From Marthasterias glacialis (taxonomy: Eukaryota; Echinodermata; Asteroidea; Forcipulatida; Asteriidae), in NCBI GenBank assembly GCA_911728455.2, contig OU452223.1, forward strand, positions 9,136,174 through 9,200,173: a stretch of DNA of 64,000 nucleotides, in the 5' to 3' direction. This document shows positions 43,300-57,024 of this stretch, one piece after another (position 1 is the first letter of the stretch; each line of letters starts with the position of its first letter). Both the position numbers and the translations under genes were made by a program. The notes beneath the pieces are model-generated. The model saw only the letters and a list, made by a program, of their open reading frames with translations. It ran no database searches and was not told the DNA's origin.

Positions 43300-46200
43300 T
43301 ACACCGCAGCCGACAACTAAAAACAAGATGGCGTTTGCAACTTTTTTGTTTCGCGCTCAAGCTAAATCCAAAGGGCCAATCAGCGCAGAGTATTCGCATT
43401 GGAAGTTTAACGTTTAGCATGAAAACGCTTGTGCTTAGCAATAAACGTGTTCCGTTATAGAAATTAAACACAAATTTTTCTAGTGTTTTAGGCATATGAC
43501 ATGTTTTAAACTGGTTACTATTGCCAAATTGCTAAACTCGCTCGAAACGAGTTCTGAACATTTTGGAAAAGGAGGAATTCCTCCTTTTTTGTTACGTGAC
43601 CCCTCGGGTGATACCGGACCCTAAAATTGACAGTGAATAGTCGGGGATTCGTTGGTCTGGGAGCCAGACTACTGTAACATCAGCCAACAGAGAGGGCGTC
43701 CCTGACCAAACCTTGCTTCATTGGCCTGATTCCTAAGACATACTGAGGGTATTCATCTGCGAGGGCATCAAACTGTGATCCCATTTAACTCATGTGTAAA
43801 CTCCATCCACCCACGGCAGCCCTTACCGATTGTTCCCTGGTTAATTACAGAGTGGTGGCAAAATGGTTTCAAATGCTGAATGGTTCTTGCAGCGATAGGT
43901 TCAACCATGATCATCTCACTCAACGCCATTACACTTTGGAGCCAAGTCGCAAAGATGATGATTGTAAACGGAGCGGTGTTTTTCGTCTGCCCAAACTCCA
44001 AACACTTTGTTGAGTCTTGTGTAGGTCTTGATATTAAAATGCTTGAAAAAAAGAATTTCTGATTATTCGTTTTAATTAATCCTTTACACAAAATAGTATG
44101 GTGGCTAATTCTCTCGACATCAATTGCAACACAGAGCTTCTGTTTCAACCGCAATTGTTCTCTCTCACAATATAAACCAGGAACGACAATTAACGAACTG
44201 CCAAACATTTATGTTTACTGAGTACGTATGCAAGGAGTTTTGTTTGGAGAAATCTCAGATTATCAGTCCAAACGTCTGATATTTATTGTCTCTGTAACTC
44301 TAAACACCGCTATTCCCACCCCCTTTTTTCTTCTTTTTTCTCAGACAAAATATTTTCTTTGGGTTAATTTCCACTTTTCATGAAAGCTGGTGATCTTTAT
44401 TGAACGAAACTGCTGTGCAGAAAGCAATGCTATATTTTATTGTCTGTGAGTGTATACGCCTTAATTTGAAATTAACCAATGGACCTTGTTAAGTAACCTG
44501 TCAGTAATTTTGCAGAAGGTAATTGTATGGAAAGATTCAGTGAAGATTAGCACTCTTATCCTTCACTTGTATGCACAAAGCTGATTACTGTGATCGGTGC
44601 TCATCTGTAAAACCATTATAAAAAACTGAGAGACACTTTCAAGGTAATGATGTATGAAATAGTGACAAGGGAATTGTAGTCTTCAGGGGTCAATGATCTG
44701 TGGAAAAGTTCATCCATTTCAGACTGTCTAGTTTCGGAAACACGTGACATCAGACAAAATTAAACGGATAAAATTAACCCGCGAGGAAAACAGCGTTTGG
44801 GGGGTTTTGATGTTTTTATTTTCATTTCATAATACAATATTTGCATAAGAGCGAACTCGCAAGCAGTGAACTTGAACATTGCTGACGGCATTATTTGCGA
44901 GTTACTGTACCTTAATCAACGTAACATATAAACACAATTTTACGCAGGTAAAACTCTGTGAAAATATAAATCTTGCGTGTAGAATAGCAGTATATATTTA
45001 CGGAAATATTTACAAGATTAGTTGCACCGTAACTACTGTAACATAACACATAAATAAAATAAATAAATAATAATGAAAATGAATGTTAAATATGTTACAA
45101 TTGTTTAATATCATCATTGTTGAGATATTTTTGTGATGACGCCCTACGTCAAAATCAGGCAGTTCTAGAAAATAATCAAATGGCATTAAAAGGTGAAGGC
45201 AATCGAAATAAAAACCATGACATCAATGTGATGTGGTCTCTTAACAATTCCACTTGAAAGTTGTTATTTGAAAGCTTAAGCCGACCTATTTTCATCTATT
45301 TTGACGAGCAAACGAACCCGGCTCTGAGTTTTGGCCTGGGGGTCGTTCGTTGCCTGGGTTGGGCATGGAGCGTCAAAGGTTGATATCCTTTATAACATAA
45401 GGAGCACAAAGTTGCATATCAAATTGTAAATCATTGTTTTATGGTTATGGCATTATGCAGATTTATTTGTTCAGTCAAGTTTCAAAAGTCTTAAAATCAG
45501 TTGGAGGGAGTGTCGTTCGGTTATTTTAGCTGTAGCTATAAAATAATAAAATTTAAAAAAATGCGAAATGGATGACACGGGTGCTTAAATAAGATTAGAA
45601 CTACATACGTCACTCCACCAACCCTGTTTCAATATATTAAGGGAACACAGTTATACACATTTTTTGTGATGAGAAACCATTTGTAAACAGAGGGCGCTAT
45701 TATTGGAAAACTAGACGGGCGTCTTCATAGTTATTGCGACTTAGTGGTGCAATTGATGTTGCATAAATTGTGACCTGCGTACGTATAAACCAACAAATCT
45801 GGTCTAAATATTTTCTTGTTAAATCCAAATGATCTATTAATTATTACATCAGAAATAAGGTTGTGTAAAATTTCACGATGGGAGATTCTGAGATTCTGTG
45901 TCCGTCTTAATTTGTGTTAAGGCCACATTGCATTATGGGATTACGTAGACCTATATGCTAAATCTAAGTAGCATATACCTAGCAGAAATTATATGTTAAT
46001 TTTCGTTACCCGCTACCGGTTCCTATATACAGTCGGAACAAAAACGATGTAGGGACCGGGAACCAGTCTACCATAGCATGAAAAGACGATCACTCCTTAT
46101 ATGGACACTGATTAACATTCACGGAGATAAACTTGATGCGAGAGTCGATTCGATTAAGCAGTTAAGAAGATCCACTGATGATAATGGAAGAAAATAATTA

Positions 46201-49179
46201 AAACACAATCGCAAGGATGAAATAAACAATGAATAAATTATGGAAACCTAGGGATACGTCATTACTTTGCGTGTAAATATTAGAGGAGGCGGTTGAATTG
46301 GAGGAACGCAATGAGCACTGAGGTTGCAAACGGTACACTTTGGTAACTTACAATAAATGCCTTTTAATTGTGCTATCTTTTCCGAGAGAGGGTGAAGGAA
46401 AGTCTAAAACCAAAGCACCACCTCTAAAAACAACAACAACAAACAAACAAACAAACAAACAACAACAACACCCAAACACCCTTCATACAAACTATAACAA
46501 ATACCTCCAACATACCATGGACAAACACCAACCCCAAAACACCACACCACTCCAACAGCTCCAACACAAATCTAAGGACGTCGGCTCAGAGCAAGAGGAC
46601 CTAGAGAAAGACCCAGTCTGCTCAGAGCAGAAAAGACGTATACCACATTGTGCATGCATGCCTTATTAAAGTCCTTTCTGCTCTGAGCCGACTGGGTCTG
46701 TCAAGCTCCTAAATAAGTCCTTTCTGCTCTGAGACGACGGCTGGAGACATACGAGATGAAATGAAATATGAAAGAGCGTTGTTTTACAAGGACTTTGTTG
46801 CCAACCATGAGCTACATGCAACAGATTCCTTCTGAGTGCAAGCTATTCATTATTGTATTATCTAATGATCTTCAGTCCATCAATGAAGTGACGAAAACTA
46901 ACAAAATATTCAGTTGTGAAAAAAAAAACATATTTACGGACTTCGTGATTAGTCGAAGCACCACGGAGTAAAACACATCTCCGTTGGGGCATGAGAATGT
47001 AATATTATTGTACCATTATTATAGTGTTGTTATTATTTATTTGTCATCATACACAAGAAATACAAAACAAGCAACAAAGAATACAATAGACACTAACCGA
47101 TGTCAGGAACTAACAAGGTGAACTAAATCACTGTTCCCGATAAATTCAAGGAGTACAAATTTATTAAACATGGAATAAAATTCATGACGAAAACATAGTT
47201 TTAAAAAAGGGATAAAATTTGAAGTAACATGCATTTTAAAATGTCTCACAAGAGTAAAAAGCAAGCAAATAGAAAAAAATATCGTGAATGAAGCTTAGGA
47301 ATTCCACTATCGAAACAAAAACAATTCTAGTCACTTTTGGTTCTGCTGTATGAAGCATTCAGATCAAACATTGTTCATTGTTGTTACTATTTTTCCGGTC
47401 ATTACAAAATAATGTATTTACCTTGCCCTTTAATTAGAAGATGAGAGCACCCTCTTTCTAGTATTATACAGCATACAAAAATACGTCATCTGCGGCTGGT
47501 TACATTTGATTAGATTTGTTCCTTATACAAAACAAAAATTTCTAGAATTACTCATTATAGGCTATAATAACACACGCTGATTTGCCTGAGAATTTTCTAA
47601 CACAAACAACCAAATGGACTTTTCATTTTTACACTTCCAAGAAATGCCCTTTCTTTTAACAAGTACATTCGCTCTCTGGTGACCCTAATTCGTCTTCGTC
47701 TCGGTGGAGGTAGTCATCTTCCTATGTCTTCAGCAAAGATGAGGGGAAACAGCTGTCACACTCCGTCATCTTGCCCTCGCATCTTGGCAGAGATAAGGGG
47801 GGAGGACTGTTCACGCCCCACATGCACCAGTTGTATGTTACCCTTTAACATTTCTGCAAAGTCTGTACAGGTGAGAAATCGCTGATTTGTCCTTTAAGAA
47901 AATGTAGGTAGAATAACAAGTAATTTTCAACCAAAAAAAATTCAAAATGGCTGCCATTGCTCGTTATACTTCCTATATTTCTTTTTCAAAGGACAAATCT
48001 ATCCTTTCACCTACCTGCCATACTTCTGGTCAAAGATCAATTCGAAATATTTGAATGTCCTATCCGTATACCTTTTAGCTTTACACACGGCTATAAATAA
48101 ACTAGTCGGATATAGATTAATTATTCAGAGCAAGAAGTCCAGGTCTATTTATAATAATATTTTGATAATTTACGCTCGTGTCTGAGTCCATGGGAAAATT
48201 TCAGCTGACAAAAAAAAATATGTAAATTGCCGTTATAGGCTGGAGTATTTGTAAACAAATTATACCCTTGATAATCTTGAGTTTACTTTGTAAGTTTTTA
48301 TTGTCCCGCTACAGTTTCTTTGAGTCTTTATCCATCTAAAGTGCTGCCTATGCATTGCAGCATTGAAACGCTTGCGGGGGAGGGGGTGGGGGTAGACTTG
48401 ACGTCAGTTCCGAATGTTTGGAGCACTGTCACACCCCCTTCCCACCCCATCCCACACACTCGATTTCTTATTTCACTTTGCCAAATCGAACCAAAATCTT
48501 ATGGACACGTGTGGAGTACCATGGCAAGCACCCTTGTCTACAAGTTTCCTCAGGCTTGAGAGCTACAGTGATTAAGTTCACTTATGAGGCATCCTTGGTT
48601 TCATTACCAGATAGTAATAAAAAGTCCCAGCAATAACAAATCCGCTGCTCTTTTCAAAACTATTGGCACGTAATAGCTTGAATATTTCGAAGGTTGGTTG
48701 TTAGGTGCTTTTATTGAAAACTAGAGAGGGATTTTTTCGAAGGCTAATGTAACATTTTGATGACACATTCCCAATAAGAAGAAATTTTGACATTTTACAT
48801 CGATTTTGGCATGAGCAGCGACTTGAACTTTAGTTACGCCACTGTTTTTGCATTTTGCTATTTGCGGTCTTTACGACTGACCCGTCATACTTCGTCACAG
48901 TGGAAAACCCTTTTTATGAGATAAAATCCTTTGGAAATGCTTCGTTATTGTGATCAAAGCCACATCAAAAATTTTGTATTTAGGGGAATATTTCTGAGGT
49001 GATTACAAGCGTCTATTAAACCATTACATAAGTCCCATCTTTAAAAGGGTGCGGTCATAGTCTGCTTATATCGACACGATTTAATGAAAGCTGTAAACAG
49101 CCGTCTGGTTGCTTGCCTGTGTGATGGAGCTCCCATCAGTTCCTTCGTGCGTGATTGATTAGTGAGGCGTGCTTCATCT
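43300..49179. other. Long region without recognised gene
   Basis: A 146-codon minus-strand frame at 43768-44208 has no recognisable motif. 46438-46465 holds an ACAA/CAAA microsatellite. 46575-46740 carries GTCGGCTCAGAGCA and its inverse TGCTCTGAGCCGAC around GTCCTTTCTGCTCTGAG repeats, a decayed foldback. 47679-47870 is open and ends at a GTGAGA donor but is otherwise unsupported. A G-rich tract lies at 48375-48392. Confidence 0.35.
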
Positions 49180-49189
49180 TTTTCTCATT

Positions 49190-49303
49190 GTGACCCTGTA
49201 CGGTTTGCAGTGAGCATTGCTCATTCAATATACGGGAAACAACAGCAGCGGCATCAGCGGGTCAGGTTTACCTGAACAGCAGGCAACAGCCCGTCGTCGT
49301 CAG
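49190..49303 (+). other. Possible 5'UTR exon of the phosphatase-like gene
   Basis: An AGCAGCGG-rich, locally GC-richer segment ends CGTCGTCAG before a consensus GTGAGC donor at 49304. The coding exon at 58214 begins just after an acceptor, so it needs an upstream non-coding exon; this is the best candidate seen. The 5' boundary is a guess. Confidence 0.3.
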
Positions 49304-50639
49304 GTGAGCTAAAAAAAAAATTGATTTATTCCTCCTTGCGTTGAATTTCCCCACCAAAAAATACACAGGGAAATCTGGATTGCATTGATTAAGGTTTGTG
49401 TAAGATTATTGTTTGTTTTTGCTGCATAACTACAAGATTGATGTTCATTATGCTAGTTGCGTGAAGATGATGCGAGAGCGGTGGTGTCATTTGTTTAGCG
49501 GGGATTGGTGGGACATGCGTCATTGATTGAAACTGCAGCACGCTGATGTTGACATGTTGACATCTGATTTACAGAGTTTGGATTAGCAACGTTACAATAC
49601 TGAATTCAGTATTTGAAATGGTTACATCTATAAAAAATAAAAAAATCCCAATTGGACCAATCCTCTTGTTTATTTTCAGCAAATAGTGAATAACGACATG
49701 ATGAACTTAATCATTTGCTTTTCGGACAGCGCTTTCGGAGAGTCAGTTCTTAATTTTGTCTGGCTTGTTTATAAGGGCAGCTGATTGGCCTCGTAGCCTT
49801 GGTCTTTTGTTTGTGTGGACTTGGTTCCTGCCTTGAGGGAATATTTAATTGTTTTTGTGGGTAGTGCCACAATAATGCGTATGGCTAAAATACAATCATA
49901 TCATTCACTGTTACACTGAACTCAATTACGGGGGAATAATAATGCATTGGATATTGCGTTAATGTGTACCGACTCCTTTGGCTTATTTCGCCTGTTTCTG
50001 CGAAAGGGTCAAATTTGGAACGTTCAGAATAGACAATGATTCCCCGGGCAGCCTATATTCTTACTACACCATTAAATATTTTCATTTTCTGAGATGAAAA
50101 ACAATTTCGTGAACTTCAAGTCAATTTACGGGTGTTTTTCTTCGCAGCTAGGTTTTCAAATCATGATTCTAGGAAAAGACTTTCAACTGAAAATAAATTA
50201 TTTTGTTTATTTTCTTTTACATTTGAGATTCAAGTAACTCCAGAGTTTGTTGCCGAGGTTTTTTAATGCACAACGTTTACTTACTATAAAACATTTACTG
50301 TGAACTGGTCGTCGAGGAAATAGTTTGTATACCGGTTTTCAAATCCGTGAATGTCCGATTTTACGAGAAATTTGCATGGAATAGAATGACGGAGTCCATA
50401 TCAACATCAACGCATCTAACCGTTTTATGCTGTTTGCTCACAACTTGCCTTCCCCAGATTACAATTTTCAGCTTTTATTTTTGAAAAAAAAACATTCTTT
50501 AAAGCAAGATGGTTTGACACGGATTCAGCCAAAGCAAATGTACTGTCGTCAAATTACTTCCGTGTCAAATAATATGAACTGGTGTCACGTTTTATCGCTA
50601 TATCTAGGTGCAACCAAAAGAAGAGAAAGCTTTATTGTC
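49304..50639. other. Probable intron
   Basis: AT-rich DNA with no repeat or exon recognised. Confidence 0.3.
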
Positions 50640-50900
50640 CATATGTTACAGAACAATTATGTCACACCCATTGTGTCCGACAAACAATTATGTCCGACCC
50701 ATTGTTTCAAACAAACCGTTATGTTTGACACATTATGTCCGTCGGATACAATGGGTCGGATATAATGGTTCACTGTCGTCGGACATTTTAGTCCATGTCG
50801 GACATAATGGTGCGTAACATGTCCGAAAATTACGTCTGAAAAACCTTCACATATTGCATGTCTGATGACCCATTGTGTCCGACTTAATGGCACGTAACCA
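50640..50900. repeat. GTCCGAC/GTCGGAC palindromic repeat cluster, copy 1
   Basis: ATTATGTCCGAC-type and GTCGGACATAAT-type 12-mers, with CCCATTGTG between them, occur about eight times in both orientations. The same building blocks recur inverted at 57025-57335. Confidence 0.7.
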
Positions 50901-52235
50901 TAAAGTTATTATAAGAACTAGAGGGAGCACATGTCAAGCACGGAACTCTAACAGACTACACAAGACACTCGTTGAATAATAATGAAAGGGACCCATCGAT
51001 AGAATCATGCAGCAAGAAATAAGTGAAGTTAGGTAACTGGCTTTAGCCCCCTTTCGGCCATCTTGTTTTCCCGCGTTAAATCGGTGTACAAAACAAAGCG
51101 GCAACAGTCTGGACCCTTTTCAGTCTGATGAGAGTTGATCATTATAATAAATAATATGGAACCATCGGCAGCTATTCGTTCAATGCTCATCATACGAACA
51201 AGCGTTGGAGGTCGTCCTTGTGCATCCCACTCGTCTGTGTCAGTCCAGACGCCGACTGCAATCCAATTAAATCATACACGAAGAAGAAAACAATAAAGAA
51301 AGAAGAAGAATAGTAAACAAAACACATACGAATGTTCACCGCCAAAAATTATAATATTTACGTTTGTCAGCCGAGTGTTAGCTAAGGGCAAACAGTTTCC
51401 AGGTTGTTACATACAGTTGCCATGGATATTTCGTAACGCATAATTTGGTAAACTAAAACAGGTCTTGCCAAGGCAGTCATTCGGGACATATTGTAGATTT
51501 TGTGACACACAATCTCTGTGGCAAAAAAGGGCCGAAACTGTCATAATAAATATTGGTTTTCAAAGGAATCTGCTTTTATATCGTTGCGGGGTCATTTTCA
51601 TGTAGAGATTAATTCTTTTGTTCATTGCCTCTTTCTGCATCCTTTTGGCTTCCTGGTAATTTATTTTATTCCTTTTATTATTATTATTATTATTTTAAAC
51701 GGTGGATGGACATTTGGGTATCACATAATTAAATCAATCTTTACATGAGAAAGCACAGCAAGCAATCGTATTTAATTTGCATTTAGGATTTCCTTTAATT
51801 TGATTATTTTCGTTTCTGCTTAACAAGACGCTTCTTGCTTGACATCGATGCTGCTTCACTTTGCTTTGTTTCCGATTAGTGTTTTTTTTTCTTCTTCTTC
51901 CTTTTTTCTTCTTTTTTTTTTGTAAGTGCACTTAAGCTCGATTTGAGTGAGGGCTGAGACATTTACTTTACAAAGTCTATAATAATATATATCAGACATT
52001 TATCTTAGTTTAGCAAAAATGCATTTATTTAGATTCGATATTCTATTTTAAATGTGAATATCTGGGAAGACTTTAGATCGATCTCAGTAAGTTTTAATAC
52101 CAATTAATTTGGATTTAGGTCCCAGTACTATTTTTTCAAATCCCTTTTGCCGGAAGCCAGCCGCTTGCCCATCAGGCCGTAGTTCAAGACATAGCTTCAA
52201 GCGGAGAGGTAGATAGAACTGCCTCTAGCTGCTGG
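50901..52235. other. Probable intron
   Basis: It includes an ATT tract near 51680 and a T/C-rich run at 51885-51920. No exon is supported. Confidence 0.3.
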
Positions 52236-52395
52236 GCAATCTCGGTAGTCTAGTTGTTCAGACATCTGCTCCAGAATGGCGGGGGGTCTTGGGTTCGAAT
52301 CCCACCCGAGGAATACGCCTGTGAGGTTTTTTTTTCACGGGACTCGCGAAAGCACCAAGTATACAATGCTTAAGACACATCGGTATATGGGCAAA
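52236..52395 (+). mobile_element. tRNA-derived SINE
   Basis: CTCGGTAGTCTAGTTGTTCAG resembles a box A region, and GGGTTCGAATCCCACCCGAGG a box B with a paired end. The tail TGCTTAAGACACATCGGTATA is shared with the fragment at 32690-32760. Confidence 0.7.
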
Positions 52396-53689
52396 AACAC
52401 AAACAATAGATAGACACAGCAAAACAAATCCGCAGCTTCGAAATAACGGTTTTGTAAAAAAAAAAAAAAAAAGACCCCCCCCCCAAAAAAAAAAAATTAA
52501 TTAATAATAAATAAAAAATACTAAATAAATAAATAAATAACAAAAAATAAAATAACAAAATAAAATTAAACTGCGAAAAGAGTAAACCGGTTCTTTCGTT
52601 TGATGTGTTACTTTTGTAGTTTTTAAAGTTGACACCCAGATTTTAAATTATGCTCTCCCTTGGTGTTCCAATTCGTATTTCTAGATTGTGTATCGCTGCT
52701 TCAATCAGATCCCAAATATTTCTGTCGTTATCTATGTAATGTTGACCCTGCACCAGAAAATGAGCGGAAAAAAATATTAAACAGTGTTCAATTATAATCT
52801 GGTTTTCGTATTTTATACGATGCATGACGCCAATAATGTACATGTACTCTGCCTCTACATGAATTTGTGTTACACGCCGTACTAGATGATATAACAATGG
52901 TTGTTGAAGGTCTTTTGGTAGAAATGTCAAGAGTACTCAACCGACATGCCGTTGTCATGGCAACCTTTTAGGGACTCCAGATCTTAATTGATCAAATTGT
53001 ATTTCGAATGTTAAGCATCCAACTTTATAAGTTAAACGGTCTGTTTGAAGATAAAGCGTATTTTTAATAGGCCTATCTGAAATGTACGTACACGGCATGA
53101 GTTTTATAACGCGGCATTGTAAGCTTGGTGGCTTTTAAAATTAACTTGATTGCCCTTGCTTTTTGGGGAGCGTTTCAAGTTAAGCAAGCAAGCGGGAACA
53201 ATTCGGGCAAAGCAAGAACAAAAGAATCGAAATTCTTTTTTTTTGGTACTTGTGTTTTTATCTGTGTAACATTTCGGGCAAATCAACCCCAATGCCCCTT
53301 AACCACAAAAGAGTCCCCAAACGCCTACAGTCCTAACCCAATAGCAATTTGCTGTACCTTTTGTGGTCCAGGTGCGGGCTTAAAACATTGTCCAAAGCAA
53401 GTTCATGGCATTGGGACATACATGTAAACATTCAATTGGGATATGATATGTCTTCAGATCAAAAGCAGTCGGGTAAAGTCTATATTATTTGTAAATAATG
53501 TCCAAGTACAATTTGACAATTTTGTTCTCTGAGTAATTCAATTAAATGCGCTTACCAAAGGATTAGCAACTCACAAAGGATTCCTGCCTCTCAAACTCTC
53601 ATATAACAAGTGCGAGGTCTGCACAAGTTTTGCAAATTGCAATTTGGCCTGTGTTATAGATTTGCCACACATTTGCCTTATTAGAGTCC

Positions 53690-53935
53690 CCACAAAAAAA
53701 TAAGCTCAAGGTGTTTCTTTTCAAACAAGCATTTGGTTAATTGTATTGAGGTGTTTTGTGTATAGCATGCTGTTTTACCCGAAAGGTTTTGTCTCAAGTT
53801 TGATATTAATTTTATTGTTTACTATTATTCTGATTTTACTTGTAATGCGCTTTTGAACATAATAATATATTCATTGTAAACCGCGCAAAGTAAATTCATC
53901 ATTATTATATTATTATTATTATTTATATACGAGAG
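53690..53935 (+). mobile_element. LINE 3' end, ORF2 last residues and ATT tail
   Basis: LKVFLFKQAFG followed by a stop (to 53740) parallels the C-terminus of the LINE at 21770-22024 (LKSYLHRQAFG). A short 3'UTR (GTAAACCGCGCAAAGTAAATTC) ends in ATTATTATTATT near 53930. Confidence 0.65.
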
Positions 53936-54547
53936 AAAAAAAAGAAGTTTTGACTCATTTGAATGCAGTTTTAACGGAACCATATAAATAGTTCCGTTTA
54001 CATATTCTGTAGAATAAACTGGTAATTATCATTTGACGTGTTTGGAGCCTTTCTTTTATTACGGTTTTGCGGATAGTTATCGTCACCGTAGGAATCCTTA
54101 GATTTTAGCTCGTGCGTCAGACTGTGGGCGTCCCGGGGCAGGTCGCATGTTTGATTACGCTAAGTTCCATAATAACGCTACAGGTTTAGGACCCTCCAAT
54201 TAATTTTCCCCGTGCACAGAATGATGACGTATTACGTCGCCTAATTAAAATGATGTCGAAAAACATAATAGACAAAAAGATGTCTCGGGAGATGTCACGA
54301 TTTGACAATGACTGATTAAATAGAATGAACTGGGAATTAGCAATAACACGGGTGTAGTGTGTTTCTTACTATAACTCACCTACCCATTCTCCGCGTTGTC
54401 CAGATTCTTAAATTATAGTCTTTAATTACAAGCTAATGATGATACAAAAATGTATTTAATTTACTTTTACTACAAACGGTTTTTATTATATGTATTTTTA
54501 GTTTGTTTTTTTCTAAAAGAATAGTACAATTTTGTTTTAGAAAGTGA

Positions 54548-54943
54548 ATGTGTTTGTTTGTTGGTTGGTTGGTTTGTTTGTTTGTTTGTTTGTTCGTTTG
54601 TTTGTTTGTTTGTTTGTTTGTTTGTTTGTTTGTTTGTTTGTTTGTTTGTTTGTTTGTTTGTTTGTTGGGTTGGTTGTTTGTTTGTTTGTTTGTTTGTTTG
54701 TTTGTTTGTTTGTTTGTTTGTTTGTTTGTTTGTTTGTTTGTTTGTTTGTTTGTTTGTTTGTTTGTTTGTTTGTTTGTTTGTTTGTTTGTTTGTTTGTTTG
54801 TTTGTTTGTTTGTTTGTTTGTTTGTTTGTTTGTTTGTTTGTTTGTTTGTTTGTTTGTTTGTTTGTTTGTTTGTTTGTTTGTTTGTTTGTTTGTTTGTTTG
54901 TTTGTTTGTTTGTTTGTTTGTTTTTTTGTTTGTTTGTTTGAAC
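54548..54943. repeat. (TTTG)n microsatellite, about 98 units
   Basis: There are almost uninterrupted TTTG units over 396 bp. Interruptions are TTGGTTGGTTGG near 54560, one TTCG near 54594, GGGTTGG at 54666 and one T-run near 54921. The repeat opens all frames on both strands and is not coding. Confidence 0.97.
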
Positions 54944-56515
54944 GGCGAATAAATCAACTGTCCTAATTTTAAAAATTAATAAAAAGAGTAAGTTGTAAAA
55001 CGCTTCTAAAATGTCCTAATTTGCCCTTGAGAGCATCTAATGTTAAAAAAGAAAGAAAAATCCCTGGGCCCTAAAGCGGGCCCGGACCCTACGCCTTGGT
55101 CAACGTATCGTAAAGTAACAAAAGGATTACTGAAGTTTTTCAATTCGAAAATTAGCCCTTAAAGTTTCCCCCCCCCCCCCCCCACCTTTCTGAAAATCCT
55201 GGATCCTTCTCTGAGAATGATTATTATATTTATCAACTTTATACAAAAAAACCTTTATAAATACGTTTTTATTAATACACACGTGGTTATTACTGAAATG
55301 AAAGAGAGACAAAATATTGTTTAAATGTAACATTACTTTTTTTTATAATAAGTCTACTTTGTAAACACACCCGCCAAGAAAATTGTATTTTGTTGTTATA
55401 TTTTATATTTGTTGTTTACCCTCCCCGGGGTTATGTGGGTATGTTCCGAATTCGGAATAAAACAGTTCAATCAATCAATCATTAATAATTTTGTTTCACA
55501 CTGTTTTTATAATCAATATTGGGTATTTTTTAGTATTTAAGATCACAATATATCAGTGTGATCATTCTTAAGGTGTGGTACATCTCGGTATACTGATCGA
55601 ACATACATTATTAATCAATAGTTTTTTAAACCAACATCTACCGAACTACATGTACTAACCAATGTAACAGACCTGTCCCCAAACTATGTATTATTTCGCT
55701 TTATTAATGAAATAAACAGTAAAAACCGAGCTCCAAGGCAGCTCCTTACAACATAGCTGGTGATTGTCGCACACGTGACTGCCTTTTTAATGACATTTTT
55801 TTTTACATGTTGCTTGCCTGTTTTTTCTTGAAAACCATAGTGTCTGATCGAGTTTGCTATGTCACCGCTACCAATGATGCATAATGCCTCTAAAGTGCGC
55901 AATTATGGGGTTTTTTAAATTTATTTATTTATTTTATTATTTTTTCCCCCTGGCAACAGCTCAAATGTTGTTATCCTAATTAATTGCCCCATAAATCACG
56001 AAATATGTTTGGTGTAGTTTTTTTTTATGAGCAACAAAAAAGACAACATAACTAATTTGTTAATTTCATTCATTGTTGTGCTGAGACCCAACACAAAATT
56101 TCCTGTCACAACGTACCCGACGGCCCTTCCATGATTCAAAGAAACTACCGCATGAATTAAATGTCGTTCTATGTTGCTCGAGAAAGCCTAGAGAAAACTA
56201 TTGTAAAATGAGGCAAAATGTGTGGTTACAAGATGCTTGTTCTTGTATATGCGTCATCACAAGGATTTTGAGATTTTCCTTTGAAAAGATAAAATCTGTA
56301 AAATTACAAATGTAAGGCAAACAGTTTTAATGAAAACTATTATTGTGCTGTATACTTTATACACATTTTCACAAAACAGGTTACCCCAATACAATTCGTA
56401 AGCGATCTCGAATCAGGGGCACCATTATCTTTACTTAGTTAGCAATTTTGTTTTGTTTTTAAACGCGACGTTGTTTTACGAATCAAGAGCATGCGCACAG
56501 TAATGCTAAGGAGGC
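54944..56515. other. Probable intron
   Basis: A C16 run lies near 55169. The stretch is otherwise AT-rich with no exon or named repeat. Confidence 0.3.
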
Positions 56516-56529
56516 GTTGCCTTGGTAAC
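56516..56529. promoter_or_regulatory. RFX X-box candidate
   Basis: GTTGCCTTGGTAAC fits the RFX consensus GTNRCCNNRGYAAC fully. The surrounding 150 bp is GC-richer, with GCATGCGCAC and CACGTGCACGT elements, which suggests an enhancer or alternative promoter upstream of the phosphatase-like gene. Confidence 0.5.
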
Positions 56530-57024
56530 CGTTGCCTCTCCTCCGTTGCTTGTGATCTCCACTTACAACTTTGACATTACGACGGCCGTAAGGAAAGCTC
56601 CGCACGTGCACGTTATCAAGCAGTGCTTTTTGCTTAACCTCAAAAACGTGTGTGTGTGCCCAACGCGGATGTGTGAGCAGACTTAACGCGTAAATGATTA
56701 ACGAGAGTGGGTGGTTTGGCTATCTTTGGAGGTGAACAAACATCCCGTCTGCACGTTTGGATGGTCTTATTGTATCGTTGACTATTCGCCGGCAGATGAA
56801 ATAGTCAGTCACCAAGAAATCAAATACACATCTGTGGTAAACGCTCTCCATGAAGAAAAATGTATATAACGCACCCCCTGTGGAACATCTTGCCCCCCCC
56901 CCCCCCGCCCGTCAGCATCTGGACAGCGTGAAATTTGCAAAAATTTGCTAAAATCGGGCAATTTTAACTGATGTTGCCCCCTCTACGGTTCCCCGCCCCT
57001 TTGAAAAAGACGCTGACTGCGTCA

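Noticed and set aside
43768..44208. 146-codon minus-strand frame
   Set aside because: No signal, domain, splice-site or codon-use support; the plus strand of the same segment is also open.
46340..46669. 110-codon plus-strand frame rich in Thr/Gln/Asn
   Set aside because: Composition comes from CAA/ACAA simple repeats and a decayed foldback; no domain seen.
54433..54966. Frames encoding poly(CLFV) or poly(NKQT)
   Set aside because: Pure translation of the TTTG microsatellite.
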